NCBI RefSeq assembly: GCF_024298865.1
Contig: NZ_CP101161.1
Coordinates: 765,227-829,226, forward strand
Length of the DNA: 64,000 bases
Reading direction: 5' to 3'
Source: Halorarius halobius
GTDB taxonomy: Archaea; Halobacteriota; Halobacteria; Halobacteriales; Haloarculaceae
Shown in pieces: positions 1 to 8,225 of this stretch. Made by a program: the position numbers and the translations under genes. Position 1 is the stretch's first letter; each line of letters starts with the position of its first letter. Below the pieces are notes generated by a model that saw only the letters and a list, made by a program, of their open reading frames with translations, was not told the origin of the DNA and ran no database searches.

Positions 1-1
1 G

Positions 2-682
2 GTCGACGCCGCGCTGGAGGAACTCGGTCCCTATCTCGACGGCGACGACGTGGTCGTCGACGGCGGCAACAGCCACTTCGAAGACTCCACCCGCCGCGCC
101 GACGAGTGCGACGCCGCGTATCTCGACTGCGGTACCTCCGGTGGCCCCGCCGGCGCGGAGTTGGGGTTCTCGCTGATGGTCGGCGGCCCGGAGTGGGCCT
201 ACGAGGAACTCGAACCCGTCTTCGACGCCGTTGCCACCGGCCCTGAGGGCCACGACCGGATGGGACCGGCGGGGTCGGGCCACTACGTGAAGATGGTCCA
301 CAACGGCGTCGAGTACGCGCTGATGCAGGCGTACGGCGAGGGGTTCGAACTGCTCCACGAGGGCCGGTACGACCTCGATTTGGAGGCGGTGGCGCGGACG
401 TGGAACAACGGTGCCGTCATCCGGTCGTGGCTCCTCGAGCTCTGCGAGGAGGCGTTCCGCGAGGAGGGGACCGACCTCGGCACCGTCGCGGACCACGTCG
501 CAGGGGGGTCGACGGGGACGTGGACCGTCCAGGAGAGCCTCGAACAGGAGGTGGCGCTCCCGCTCATCTACGGGGCGCTCGCCGAGCGGTTCGACTCCCG
601 GACGGAGGCGAAGTTCTCGCGGCGACTGGCGAACCGCCTGCGCTACGGGTTCGGCCGCCACGAGGTCCGCCGGACCGAGTGA
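2..682 (+). CDS. gnd: 6-phosphogluconate dehydrogenase, 5' end outside window
   Basis: The enzyme oxidatively decarboxylates 6-phosphogluconate to ribulose 5-phosphate in the oxidative pentose phosphate pathway. The 226 visible residues include the substrate-binding segment GTSGGPAGAELGFSLMVGG and the catalytic stretch GHYVKMVHNGVEY with the conserved Lys and Asn. The N-terminal Rossmann dinucleotide-binding part lies before base 1, so the gene is cut by the window edge and is not a natural fragment. The total length would fit the short (about 300-residue) family members. A candidate NAD-dependent glucose-6-phosphate dehydrogenase lies about 53 kb downstream, so both oxidative steps may be encoded here. 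Confidence 0.93.
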   Translation, partial: VDAALEELGPYLDGDDVVVDGGNSHFEDSTRRADECDAAYLDCGTSGGPAGAELGFSLMVGGPEWAYEELEPVFDAVATGPEGHDRMGPAGSGHYVKMVHNGVEYALMQAYGEGFELLHEGRYDLDLEAVARTWNNGAVIRSWLLELCEEAFREEGTDLGTVADHVAGGSTGTWTVQESLEQEVALPLIYGALAERFDSRTEAKFSRRLANRLRYGFGRHEVRRTE

Positions 683-786
683 GGTAGGCCGAGAGTACAC
701 CGCGACGGCGCTTCCGTCGGCGGCCGTTCCGCGCGGCCTACCTCCGTCCGCGGACGGCGAGTCGCCGCGCCGAACCCGGTAGGCGG

Positions 787-796
787 TTAGTTACTT
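787..796 (+). promoter_or_regulatory. TATA-like promoter of E1alpha
   Basis: The AT-rich box TTAGTTACTT stands out in GC-rich DNA, 30-39 nt before the E1alpha start. That is the usual distance for a leaderless or short-leader haloarchaeal transcript. It lies in the 143-bp gap after gnd and probably drives the E1alpha-E1beta-lipoyl operon. A T-run follows directly (795-799). Confidence 0.5.
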
Positions 797-825
797 TTTG
801 CGGGTTTCCCGCAGTCCGCCTACGG

Positions 826-1866
826 ATGATAGCCGTAGCAGAACTGGAGGACATGTACGAGAACATGGTGACGGCGCGCCACTACGAGGAGCGCCTCGTC
901 GAGGAGTATCTGGAGGGGAAACAGCCTTCCTTCGACATCTCCGCGGGGCCCATCCCGGGTGAACTCCACCTCGCGGCGGGCCACGAGGCGTCGGGCGCCG
1001 GCGTCTGCCAGCATCTCCACCCCGAGGACGCCGTCACCGCACCGCACCGACCACACCACGTCGCCATCGCCAAGGGGGTCGACCTGAAGCGGATGACCGC
1101 CGAGATATTCGGCCGCGAGACCGGACTCTGCCGCGGCAAGGGCGGCCACATGCATCTGTTCGACGACGCCGTCAACTTCGCGTGTAGCGGCATCATCGCG
1201 CAGGGCTGTCCGCCCGCCGTCGGCGCGGCGATGGCCGCGAAGAAGCGCAACGAGGACAGCGTGGCCGTGGCGTTCCTCGGCGAGGGTGCCATCGACCAGG
1301 GGGCGTTCCTGGAGTCGCTCAACATGGCGGCGGTCCACGAGTTGCCGGTGGTGTTCGTCATCGAGGACAACGACTGGGCCATCTCGATGCCGAAGGAGCG
1401 GGTGACCGACGTGCGCAACGGCGCGGACCGGGCCGGCGGGTTCGACATGCCGGGCACCCGCGTCGACTACGACGACGCCACCGCCGTCTACGAGGCCGCC
1501 GAGGAAGCCATCGAGCGCGCCCGACAGGGCGGGGGGCCGACGCTGATGGAGGTGCAGGTCCACCGCCGGATGGGCCACTTCATGGGCGACGCGGAGGGGT
1601 ACCGGCCCGACGAGGACAAAGAGCGGGCCGAGCGACTCGACTCCATCGAGCGGTTGCGCAACGACCTGCGCGTGTCGGGCGTCGGCGCCGACCGGGTCGC
1701 AGAACTCCGCGAGCGAGCCGAGGAGCGCGTCGAGGAGGCCATCGAGTGGGCGAAGGACCAGCCTGAACCCGACCCCGAGACGGCGCTCGAGGACGTGTTC
1801 ACGAACCCACCCGAGCGGGAGACGCCCGGTGCGCCGCTGGCGGCGGGCGGAGGTGACGACGAATGA
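826..1866 (+). CDS. 2-oxoacid dehydrogenase E1 component, alpha subunit (TPP-dependent)
   Basis: Forms with the next gene the thiamine-diphosphate-dependent E1 of a 2-oxoacid (pyruvate, branched-chain or acetoin) dehydrogenase, which decarboxylates the oxoacid and transfers the acyl group to lipoamide. The 346 residues contain the alpha-subunit signatures CRGKGGHMHL and the TPP/Mg motif beginning GEGAIDQGAF and running to the conserved Asn of EDND. The stop overlaps the E1beta start by 4 nt, indicating translational coupling. The substrate cannot be read from sequence. Haloarchaea generally oxidise pyruvate with a ferredoxin oxidoreductase, so a branched-chain or acetoin-type substrate is an alternative. 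Confidence 0.9.
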   Translation: MIAVAELEDMYENMVTARHYEERLVEEYLEGKQPSFDISAGPIPGELHLAAGHEASGAGVCQHLHPEDAVTAPHRPHHVAIAKGVDLKRMTAEIFGRETGLCRGKGGHMHLFDDAVNFACSGIIAQGCPPAVGAAMAAKKRNEDSVAVAFLGEGAIDQGAFLESLNMAAVHELPVVFVIEDNDWAISMPKERVTDVRNGADRAGGFDMPGTRVDYDDATAVYEAAEEAIERARQGGGPTLMEVQVHRRMGHFMGDAEGYRPDEDKERAERLDSIERLRNDLRVSGVGADRVAELRERAEERVEEAIEWAKDQPEPDPETALEDVFTNPPERETPGAPLAAGGGDDE

Positions 1867-2867
1867 GCCAGCAGGCCGCCGAGCGCGAGTTGACGATGAG
1901 TCGGGCGATGGTGTCGGCCATCGCCCACGAGATGCGCGAGGACGAGGAGGTGTTCTACATGGGCGAGGACGTCGCCGACTACGGCGGTATCTTCGACTCC
2001 ACCGAGGGCTTGCTGGAGGAGTTCGGCCACGACCGGGTGATGGACGTGCCCATCTCCGAGACGGCGTACATGGGCGCGGCGGTCGGCGCCGCCCAGCAGG
2101 GGATGCGGCCCATCGCCGAGTTGATGTTCGTCGACTTCTTCGGCGTCTGCTTCGACCAGATATACAACCAGATGGCGAAGAACACGTACATGAGCGGCGG
2201 GGAGATGTCGGTCCCGATGGTGCTGACGACTGCCGTGGGCGGCACGTACAGCGACGCCGCCCAGCACTCCCAGACGCTGTACGGCACCTTCGCCCACATG
2301 CCCGGCATGAAGGTGGTCGTCCCGTCGACGGCGTACGACGCGAAGGGGCTGATGCACACCGCCGTCCGCGACGACGACCCCGTCGTCTACATGTTCCACA
2401 AGCGGCTGATGGGCATCGGCTGGATGCCCGCCCCCGAGGGACCGAAGACGCCCGTCCCCGACGAGGCCTACGAGGTGCCCATCGGCGAGGCCGACGTGAA
2501 ACGCGAGGGCGAGGACGTGACCGTCGTCACCCACGGCCTGCACGTCCACCGGGCGCTAGCGGCCGCGGAGAGCCTCGACGACGTGGACCTCGAAGTGGTC
2601 GACCTGCGCTCGCTGGTCCCGCTGGACACGGAGACGATACTGGCGTCCGTCGAGAAGACCGGCCGCCTGCTCGTCGTCGACGAGGACTACCGCTCCTTCG
2701 GCGTCACCGGCGAGGTCATCGCCCGCGTCGCCGAGAGCGACACCCCGGTCGAGGCCGTCCACCGGGTGGCGATGCCGGACGTCCCCATCCCCTACGCCCG
2801 GCCGCTCGAACAGGCGGTCATCCCCGACACGGAGGACATCGAGGCGGCCGCCCGCGACCTGACGTGA
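1863..2867 (+). CDS. 2-oxoacid dehydrogenase E1 component, beta subunit
   Basis: Beta subunit of the TPP-dependent E1 heterotetramer (334 residues). It has the transketolase-like pyrimidine-binding domain (motif YMGEDVADYGGIFD near the N-terminus) and the C-terminal transketolase domain (VVDLRSLVPLDTETI, then VVDEDYRSFG). The start overlaps the alpha-subunit stop by 4 nt, and its own TGA overlaps the ATG of the lipoyl protein by 1 nt. The three genes are therefore one translationally coupled operon. Family assignment is secure and substrate unknown. Confidence 0.9.
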   Translation: MSQQAAERELTMSRAMVSAIAHEMREDEEVFYMGEDVADYGGIFDSTEGLLEEFGHDRVMDVPISETAYMGAAVGAAQQGMRPIAELMFVDFFGVCFDQIYNQMAKNTYMSGGEMSVPMVLTTAVGGTYSDAAQHSQTLYGTFAHMPGMKVVVPSTAYDAKGLMHTAVRDDDPVVYMFHKRLMGIGWMPAPEGPKTPVPDEAYEVPIGEADVKREGEDVTVVTHGLHVHRALAAAESLDDVDLEVVDLRSLVPLDTETILASVEKTGRLLVVDEDYRSFGVTGEVIARVAESDTPVEAVHRVAMPDVPIPYARPLEQAVIPDTEDIEAAARDLT

Positions 2868-3130
2868 TGAGCGACGCCGACCTCGTTCCCGTCGACTCCG
2901 CCGCGGTGTGGCCCGAGGACGCGATGGACGTCGAGGAAGCCGTCGTCGCCAACTGGTTCGTCCGCGAGGGCGCCGTCGTCGAAGACGGCGAGACGCTGTG
3001 CGAGATACAGATAGAGAAGGTGAGCGTCGACGTACCCGCCCCCGCGTCGGGCGAGGTGGTGACGGTCCACCTCGGGGAAAACGAGGAGTTCCGGCGGGGC
3101 GACGCGCTGGCGAGCATCCGGCCGGGGTAG
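2867..3130 (+). CDS. stand-alone lipoyl-domain protein
   Basis: An 87-residue protein that is essentially a single biotinyl/lipoyl domain. The lipoylation Lys is residue 51 in EIQIEKVSVDVPAP, and the half-domain around GAVVEDGETL precedes it. No peripheral-subunit-binding domain or catalytic acyltransferase domain follows, so this is a lipoyl carrier, not a full E2. The start ATG shares one base with the E1beta stop. It probably accepts the acyl group from E1. The acyltransferase and E3 must be encoded elsewhere. The 2-oxoacid context favours lipoyl over biotinyl. Confidence 0.85.
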   Translation: MSDADLVPVDSAAVWPEDAMDVEEAVVANWFVREGAVVEDGETLCEIQIEKVSVDVPAPASGEVVTVHLGENEEFRRGDALASIRPG

Positions 3131-3198
3131 CCGGTCGGGGGCCGTAGTCGGATGGGACAATCGCAACGCTATTGAAGGCGCTTTCCCAACGCCTGAAC

Positions 3199-3783
3199 AT
3201 GGTAAGCACGCTGGGTATCGCGCTCGGGGTGACGCTCACGCTCGTCGTGGTGGCCCTGCACTTCACGAAGGGGACGGAGTACCCCATCCCGGACGACATC
3301 TCCCAGGAGGTGCTCGAACAGCGCGCCTCCTCGGTGCCGGAGACGGAGTTCCCCGAGCCGATGAACCGCTCCATCGGCGGTGGTGGCGTCGCCGCGGGTG
3401 CCGTCGCGGAGGGCGACACCGAGGGCGAACTCGCGGAGGGCGAGGAGGCCGCCGGTGACGACGACCCCGCCGCCATCCCGGACGACGAGGCCGAGACGTT
3501 CGAGGTGGAGTATCTCAAGGAGGGCGCCACCATCGAGGTCAAGGAGAACGAGACGCTTCTGGAGGCCGGCGAGGACGAGGGCTGGGACATGCCGTACGCC
3601 TGCCGCGAGGGGCAGTGCGTCTCCTGTGGCGGCCACATCACCGACGGCGGCAACTCCGAGCAGTACGTCAAACACCACACCCAGTCGATGCTCGGCGAGG
3701 AGGAACTCGAGGAGGGGTACACGCTCACCTGCGTCGCCTACCCCATCGACGACCTCTCGCTCGAGACCCGCGAGACGCCGTAA
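3199..3783 (+). CDS. membrane-anchored plant-type 2Fe-2S ferredoxin
   Basis: A 194-residue protein from the ATG at 3199. A TTG 27 nt upstream is in frame but less likely. Residues about 2-21 form one hydrophobic helix. A long Ala/Glu/Gly/Asp-rich linker follows (about residues 60-100), then a plant-type [2Fe-2S] domain with cluster cysteines in YACREGQCVSCGG (C-x4-C-x2-C) and a fourth Cys in TLTCVAYP. Ordinary haloarchaeal ferredoxins are soluble and lack the anchor and linker. The anchor suggests electron delivery to a membrane partner. Topology cannot be fixed from sequence, though a Lys just after the helix would favour a cytoplasmic domain. Confidence 0.85.
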   Translation: MVSTLGIALGVTLTLVVVALHFTKGTEYPIPDDISQEVLEQRASSVPETEFPEPMNRSIGGGGVAAGAVAEGDTEGELAEGEEAAGDDDPAAIPDDEAETFEVEYLKEGATIEVKENETLLEAGEDEGWDMPYACREGQCVSCGGHITDGGNSEQYVKHHTQSMLGEEELEEGYTLTCVAYPIDDLSLETRETP

Positions 3784-3790
3784 CCCTCTC

Positions 3791-4279
3791 CTACTCGAAG
3801 TTCCACTCCCCGTCGACCGCGTGGACCGTGAGATACGTCCCGTCCGAGGACGCCCGCACGCGGTCGTGGACCTGCGCCCGGTCGAACGTCTTCCGCGTCG
3901 TGTTCACGTTGTAACAGCCTATCGGCTCCCCGTCGTCGGCCCACTTCGGCGAGCAGACGCCGACGACGTACCGGACCTCGTCGAACGCCGCGGAGAGGTC
4001 GGCCGCCAGCGCGTCCGACACCGTCGGGGTGTGTGGCGTCTCGAACCGGTCGACCCACTCGTCGTTCACGTGGCTCAGTTCCGGTCGGCCCCCGGGCGGG
4101 GAACTCAGCGTGACCCGGAGTATCGACTCGCCGTGTCGCGTCCCGTCGTCGGTGCGGACCCCTTCGATTGACTTCAGTTGCACGTAGCCGGGGACGCCAC
4201 GGTCGAGCGCCGAACAGCCGGCGGTCGCCGCCAGCGAGGCGGTCCCGACGGTCCACAGGAGGGTTCGTCTGGAGGGCAC
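3791..4279 (-). CDS. Tat-exported lipoprotein of unknown function
   Basis: A 162-residue protein starting SRRTLLWTVGTASLAATAGC. This combines a twin-arginine signal with a lipobox (TAGC), so the mature protein is probably a lipid-anchored surface protein, as is common in haloarchaea. The remainder has a scattered Cys pair (VVGVCSPKW and GCYNVNT) and no domain I recognise. It faces the ferredoxin gene convergently with a 7-bp gap and is divergent from the MATE gene. A TATA-like GAGTTTACC lies about 25 nt upstream of the start. Confidence 0.75.
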   Translation of the reverse strand: MPSRRTLLWTVGTASLAATAGCSALDRGVPGYVQLKSIEGVRTDDGTRHGESILRVTLSSPPGGRPELSHVNDEWVDRFETPHTPTVSDALAADLSAAFDEVRYVVGVCSPKWADDGEPIGCYNVNTTRKTFDRAQVHDRVRASSDGTYLTVHAVDGEWNFE

Positions 4280-4413
4280 GGTCCGGTGTCACGTCCCCGC
4301 GGTGGTAAACTCTTTTCGCCAATCTCCACTCGAAGTCACGCGGGGGAGGCCTCTGCGTGGGAACGTCCAGCACACGACCGTAACGAAGGTCACATATCGA
4401 CCCGAAGCGTGCT

Positions 4414-5904
4414 GTGACTGTGCCCGAGTCCTCCACGGAGAGCAGCATCACCGAGGGAAGCCTCGCGCGGCCCCTGTTCACGCTGGCGTGGCCCATCGTG
4501 GTCACCCAGCTGTTGCAGGTCGCGTACAACATCGCCGACACCATCTGGCTCGGCCGGACGGCCGAACCCGCGGCGGCGGTGGGCGCGTTGAGCCTCGCGT
4601 TTCCCCTCATCTTCCTGCTGTTGTCCGTGGGCGGCGGGTTCACCGTCGCCGGGTCGACGCTCGTCGCCCAGTACACCGGCGCGGGCGGCGAGGAGTCGGC
4701 GGGGAAAGCCGCCGGGCAGACGGTCGCGTTCGTCACCGTGCTCGCGGTCGCGCTGGGCGTGCTCGGCTACCTGACGACCGAGCCGCTGCTGGGGCTGTTG
4801 CCGGCGGACGTGGAGACGGCCGCGCAGGTCATCCCGCTGGCCAGCGAGTACATGCGGGTGTTCTTCCTGGGGACGCCCTTCCTGTTCGGCTTCTTCGTGT
4901 TCTCGGCGCTGATGCGCGGCTACGGCAACACGCGGACGCCGATGCGCGTGATGTTCGTCACCGTCGTCCTCAACGTCGTGCTCGACCCCCTCTTTATCTT
5001 CGGCTGGCAGGTCGGCCCCGCGGTGACGCTGTTCGGCCACACGCTCGCGCTCGACTTCCCCGCGATGGGCGTGGAGGGCGCGGCGGTGGCGACGCTCATC
5101 TCGCGGGTCGTCGCCACCGGCATCGGCATGTACATCCTGTTCGGCCTGCGGGTCGGCCCGGACATCCGCCCCGAGCACCTGCGGCTGGAACTCGACTGGG
5201 TGAAACAGATAGTCGACATCGGCGCGCCCTCGGCGCTGGAGCAGTCGACGAGCGCGCTGGCGATGATAACCCTGACCGCGATGGTCGCCACGTTCGGGCC
5301 GCCGGTGGTCGCGGCCTACGGGCTGGGCAACCGGCTCATCTCGCTCGTCTTCCTGCCCGCGATGGGGCTGGGCCGGGCGACGAACACGATGGTCGGCCAG
5401 AACCTCGGCGCGGACAAGGCCGACCGCGCGGAGCGGGCGGTGAAACTCGCCGGCGGCGTCGGCGCGGCCGTGATGTTCGGCGTCGCGTTGGTGGCGCTGG
5501 CGTTCGCCGAACCCATCGTCAGCGTGTTCATCCAGTCGACGACGGCCGACGCCGCCCGCACCGTCGAGGAGGGGACTCGCTACCTCCGCATCCGCACCGT
5601 CGAGTTCGCGTTCATCGGCGTCCTCCAGGTGCTGCTCGGCGCGTACCGCGGCGCCGGCAACACGAAGACGGCGCTGGTGTTCTCGCTGACCGCGCTGTGG
5701 GTCGGTCGCGTCCCGACCGTCTACTACCTCGCGTTCGTCGCCGGCCTCGGCGCGACCGGCATCTGGTACGGGATGGCGCTGGGCAACATCGTCGGTGCCG
5801 TCGCCGCCGGCGCGTGGTTCACGCGCGGCACGTGGAAGCGGTCGGTGGTCGACACCGACGACGCCGGGGCCGAGGTCGGGCCCACGCCCGACGCCGAGGA
5901 CTGA
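4414..5904 (+). CDS. MATE-family multidrug/cation efflux protein
   Basis: A 496-residue, about 12-helix membrane protein beginning with a GTG codon (mature start TVPESSTESS). Two homologous halves each start with the family pattern: PLFTLAWPIVVTQLLQVAYN in the first, and DIGAPSALEQSTSALAMITL in the second. Family members export cationic or amphipathic compounds against Na+ or H+ influx. Specificity cannot be inferred. Its 3' end overlaps the convergent DUF4350-like gene by about 180 bp, so the last part of this gene is antisense to that gene's C-terminal coding region. Confidence 0.9.
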   Translation: MTVPESSTESSITEGSLARPLFTLAWPIVVTQLLQVAYNIADTIWLGRTAEPAAAVGALSLAFPLIFLLLSVGGGFTVAGSTLVAQYTGAGGEESAGKAAGQTVAFVTVLAVALGVLGYLTTEPLLGLLPADVETAAQVIPLASEYMRVFFLGTPFLFGFFVFSALMRGYGNTRTPMRVMFVTVVLNVVLDPLFIFGWQVGPAVTLFGHTLALDFPAMGVEGAAVATLISRVVATGIGMYILFGLRVGPDIRPEHLRLELDWVKQIVDIGAPSALEQSTSALAMITLTAMVATFGPPVVAAYGLGNRLISLVFLPAMGLGRATNTMVGQNLGADKADRAERAVKLAGGVGAAVMFGVALVALAFAEPIVSVFIQSTTADAARTVEEGTRYLRIRTVEFAFIGVLQVLLGAYRGAGNTKTALVFSLTALWVGRVPTVYYLAFVAGLGATGIWYGMALGNIVGAVAAGAWFTRGTWKRSVVDTDDAGAEVGPTPDAED

Positions 5905-6995
5905 CCGCGCGTGCGCTCGGCGGTCGCCGTCGCGTCGACGCCCGGCGTCGGGGGAGCGGGTCCCCCAGGAGTGGGCGTCGGCGTCTCGGTCGCGTTGCCC
6001 GCCGGAGTGGTGGCGGTCCCCTCGGGGGTGGCGGTCGCGTTCTCCGGCGGGGGCTCCGCGGCCGGTTCCGGCGGCGGGCGCGCGTCGCCGCTCACCAGGA
6101 ACTCGGCGACGTAGCCGACGAGCGCCTCGTTGTCGGCGACCGCGTGGCGACCCTCCTGGATGAAGGTGCCGTCGCCGAGCGCGACGACGTTGCCCGACCG
6201 CACCGCGACCGGATACTGGCTCGCGGCCCCGGCGTTCGACAGGTGCGTGGTCGGCGGGGTCCGCAACAGGACCGTCGCGTTGCGCGCCTGTACCCGGGTC
6301 GCCGTGTAGAGTGCCACCCGGTCGAGATCGGGCGCCGTCGCCGCGTTCGTGGGGCGAGCGAGCACGTGCCGGAAGTTTCCGTCGTTCGTGGTCGTGTCGT
6401 AGAGGTAGCGGTTGCCGAACACGATGTCGTACTCGGCGGCGAGGTCGACCATCGCGGTCCGGCGGACGGTCAGCGAGGTGGTGAACACGCCGGTCGACAC
6501 CTCGACGTGGTTCGGCTCCGCGACAAGCAGGACGCGGCCGCCGCGGTCGGTGAAGTTGCGGACGGCGTCCACCTCCTCGGCGGACAGCGAGACGCCGGGG
6601 TCGATGCGGACGTAGGCGTCGGCCTCGCGCAGTGCGTCGTCCAGGTCGTCGGTCGTCCGCACGTCGTGGCCGGCACGCACGAGCGCCAGCCGTAACTGCC
6701 TGACGTCCTCCTGGAGCACGCGGCTCGCGCTGTCGACGACGACGAGTTTCCGGTCGCTGGCGTTACGCGCGTACAGCGACCGGTTCACGGTGACGCGGCC
6801 GCGGGCCGGAATCGGCTCGGCGACGACCGACGCGGGCCGGTACTCACCGGGCGGCCGGTCGTCGGCCGCGTCGGTGTCGGTGTCGTACGGCGCCGGCGCG
6901 TCGAACACGGTCGCGCCGAACGCGGCCGCGGCGACGACGAACAGCGCGGCCCCGACGACGACGGCGACGCCGCCGGCGGCCGCCTCAGCCTCCAT
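5724..6995 (-). CDS. DUF4350-like membrane-anchored protein with Thr/Pro/Asn-rich tail
   Basis: A 423-residue protein with an N-terminal transmembrane helix (about residues 8-28), then a DUF4350/GldG-like domain. Recognisable parts are RKLVVVDSASRVLQEDVRQL, the hinge NFTDRGGRVLLVAEP and the later VVALGDGTFIQEGRHAVADN. The C-terminus turns into Thr/Pro/Asn/Ala-rich low complexity and then about 60 residues read antisense to the MATE gene. This last part looks like read-through of a lost stop. The start overlaps the SppA-like gene by 11 nt, so the two are one transcription unit. DUF4350 function is unknown. Confidence 0.75.
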   Translation of the reverse strand: MEAEAAAGGVAVVVGAALFVVAAAAFGATVFDAPAPYDTDTDAADDRPPGEYRPASVVAEPIPARGRVTVNRSLYARNASDRKLVVVDSASRVLQEDVRQLRLALVRAGHDVRTTDDLDDALREADAYVRIDPGVSLSAEEVDAVRNFTDRGGRVLLVAEPNHVEVSTGVFTTSLTVRRTAMVDLAAEYDIVFGNRYLYDTTTNDGNFRHVLARPTNAATAPDLDRVALYTATRVQARNATVLLRTPPTTHLSNAGAASQYPVAVRSGNVVALGDGTFIQEGRHAVADNEALVGYVAEFLVSGDARPPPEPAAEPPPENATATPEGTATTPAGNATETPTPTPGGPAPPTPGVDATATAERTRGQSSASGVGPTSAPASSVSTTDRFHVPRVNHAPAATAPTMLPSAIPYQMPVAPRPATNAR

Positions 6996-7989
6996 CGGCC
7001 ACCACCGTCCGGGTCGGGGTCGCCGTCGCGTTCTCCCCGCCGGCGTACGCGCCGGCCCCGAGATAGCTACCCCGTCCGGGGTAGGCGTACTGCGGCGGGA
7101 GCATCAGGAACGTTCCGTACGCGGCCCCCGGCCCGCCGACGCCGGTGAGGTACGCGGGCGACCGGAGCCGCTTCGCGTCGGCGGCGCTGGCGACGAACGC
7201 CGCCCGCGAGACGAACGTCGTCGTCGCGTTCGGCCGGTACGTCTCGACCGCGTAGCCGTCCAGCCCCGCACGTTCGGCGGCGTGCGCGATTGCGGCCTGC
7301 GTGCCGCCGACGCGGTCGGCCACGCCGTTGCGGACCGCGACCGTCCCGGAGTAGACGCCCGCCTCGACGAGTTCCGCCCGCGTCAACGCGAGGTCGTCGC
7401 CGCGGCTCGCCATCACCGCGTTGGCGAACGCCCGCTTCAGCGTCTCCAGCGTGTACGTGAAGCCGCGCCGGCTGTCGGCCGAGAGCTTGTCCGGCCCCGT
7501 GGCGGCGACGACGTCGTTCGGCTGGACCTGCTGGGGGTACGGCGCGAGCACGCCGACGCTCCCGACGGTGGAGGCGGGTTTGACGTAGATGGCGTCACTC
7601 GGGAGGACCGTGTAGTACGCGCCCGACGCGGCGACGGCGTCGACGCTGGTCACCACCGGCTTGGCGGCGGCGAGCCGCTTCACCGCGAGATACTGCGACT
7701 CGCTGGCGGCGGCCGTCCCCCCGGGGCTGTTCACCAGCAGGACGACCGCCGCCACCGAGGGGTCCTGTCGGACCTGCTCGATGCGGGCCGTGAACGACGC
7801 CGCCGACGTGCCGTCGATTGCGCCCTCGAGCGTGACGACCGCCACCCGGTCCGGCGGCCGGTCGACCAGCGGGACGACGACCAGCGCCACCGCCGCGCCG
7901 ACGAGCACGCCGACGGCCAGAAGCAGGACCACCCCGCGGGCGTCGCGCCGCTCGAACACCATGCCACCGAGTGCCATGACATCGGCCAT
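6985..7989 (-). CDS. SppA-like signal peptide peptidase (family S49)
   Basis: A membrane serine protease predicted to cleave signal-peptide remnants or other membrane peptides. From the ATG at 7989 it has 334 residues: one N-terminal transmembrane helix (VVLLLAVGVLVGAAVALVVV), then the ClpP-like fold with VAVVTLEGAI, NSPGGT, the nucleophile-containing AVAASGAYY, and a downstream Lys (TGPDKL) in the position of the catalytic base. The C-terminus ends in a low-complexity Thr/Ala stretch. A second ATG four codons in is equally possible. The overlapping DUF4350-like gene is probably a functional partner, but this is inference. Confidence 0.87.
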   Translation of the reverse strand: MADVMALGGMVFERRDARGVVLLLAVGVLVGAAVALVVVPLVDRPPDRVAVVTLEGAIDGTSAASFTARIEQVRQDPSVAAVVLLVNSPGGTAAASESQYLAVKRLAAAKPVVTSVDAVAASGAYYTVLPSDAIYVKPASTVGSVGVLAPYPQQVQPNDVVAATGPDKLSADSRRGFTYTLETLKRAFANAVMASRGDDLALTRAELVEAGVYSGTVAVRNGVADRVGGTQAAIAHAAERAGLDGYAVETYRPNATTTFVSRAAFVASAADAKRLRSPAYLTGVGGPGAAYGTFLMLPPQYAYPGRGSYLGAGAYAGGENATATPTRTVVADGG

Positions 7990-8135
7990 AATACCCGCAG
8001 GCCGTTCGCCCCAGCGAACGAGCAGTAATCCGGGGTTACGAGCGGAAGCCGCCACCGTGCGCCGTGTTCCTCCCGTCGGCACCGGGCGGCGCGGTTCACA
8101 ACGGTTATCACCGGGCCTCCGCTACGTCGGGATAG

Positions 8136-8208
8136 GAGCCCGTAGCTCAGTGGACAGAGTGCTTGGTTCCGGACCAAGATGTCGCGGGTTCAAATCCCGT
8201 CGGGCTCG
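8136..8208 (+). tRNA. tRNA-Arg(CCG)
   Basis: A full cloverleaf can be folded. Acceptor GAGCCCG pairs with CGGGCTC; the D stem is GCTC/GAGT; the anticodon stem CTTGG/CCAAG encloses loop TTCCGGA with anticodon CCG; the T stem GCGGG/CCCGT encloses TTCAAAT. The discriminator base is G. There is no intron and CCA is not encoded. It reads CGG codons. Confidence 0.96.
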
Positions 8209-8225
8209 TCCTTCTACTCCCCGAT

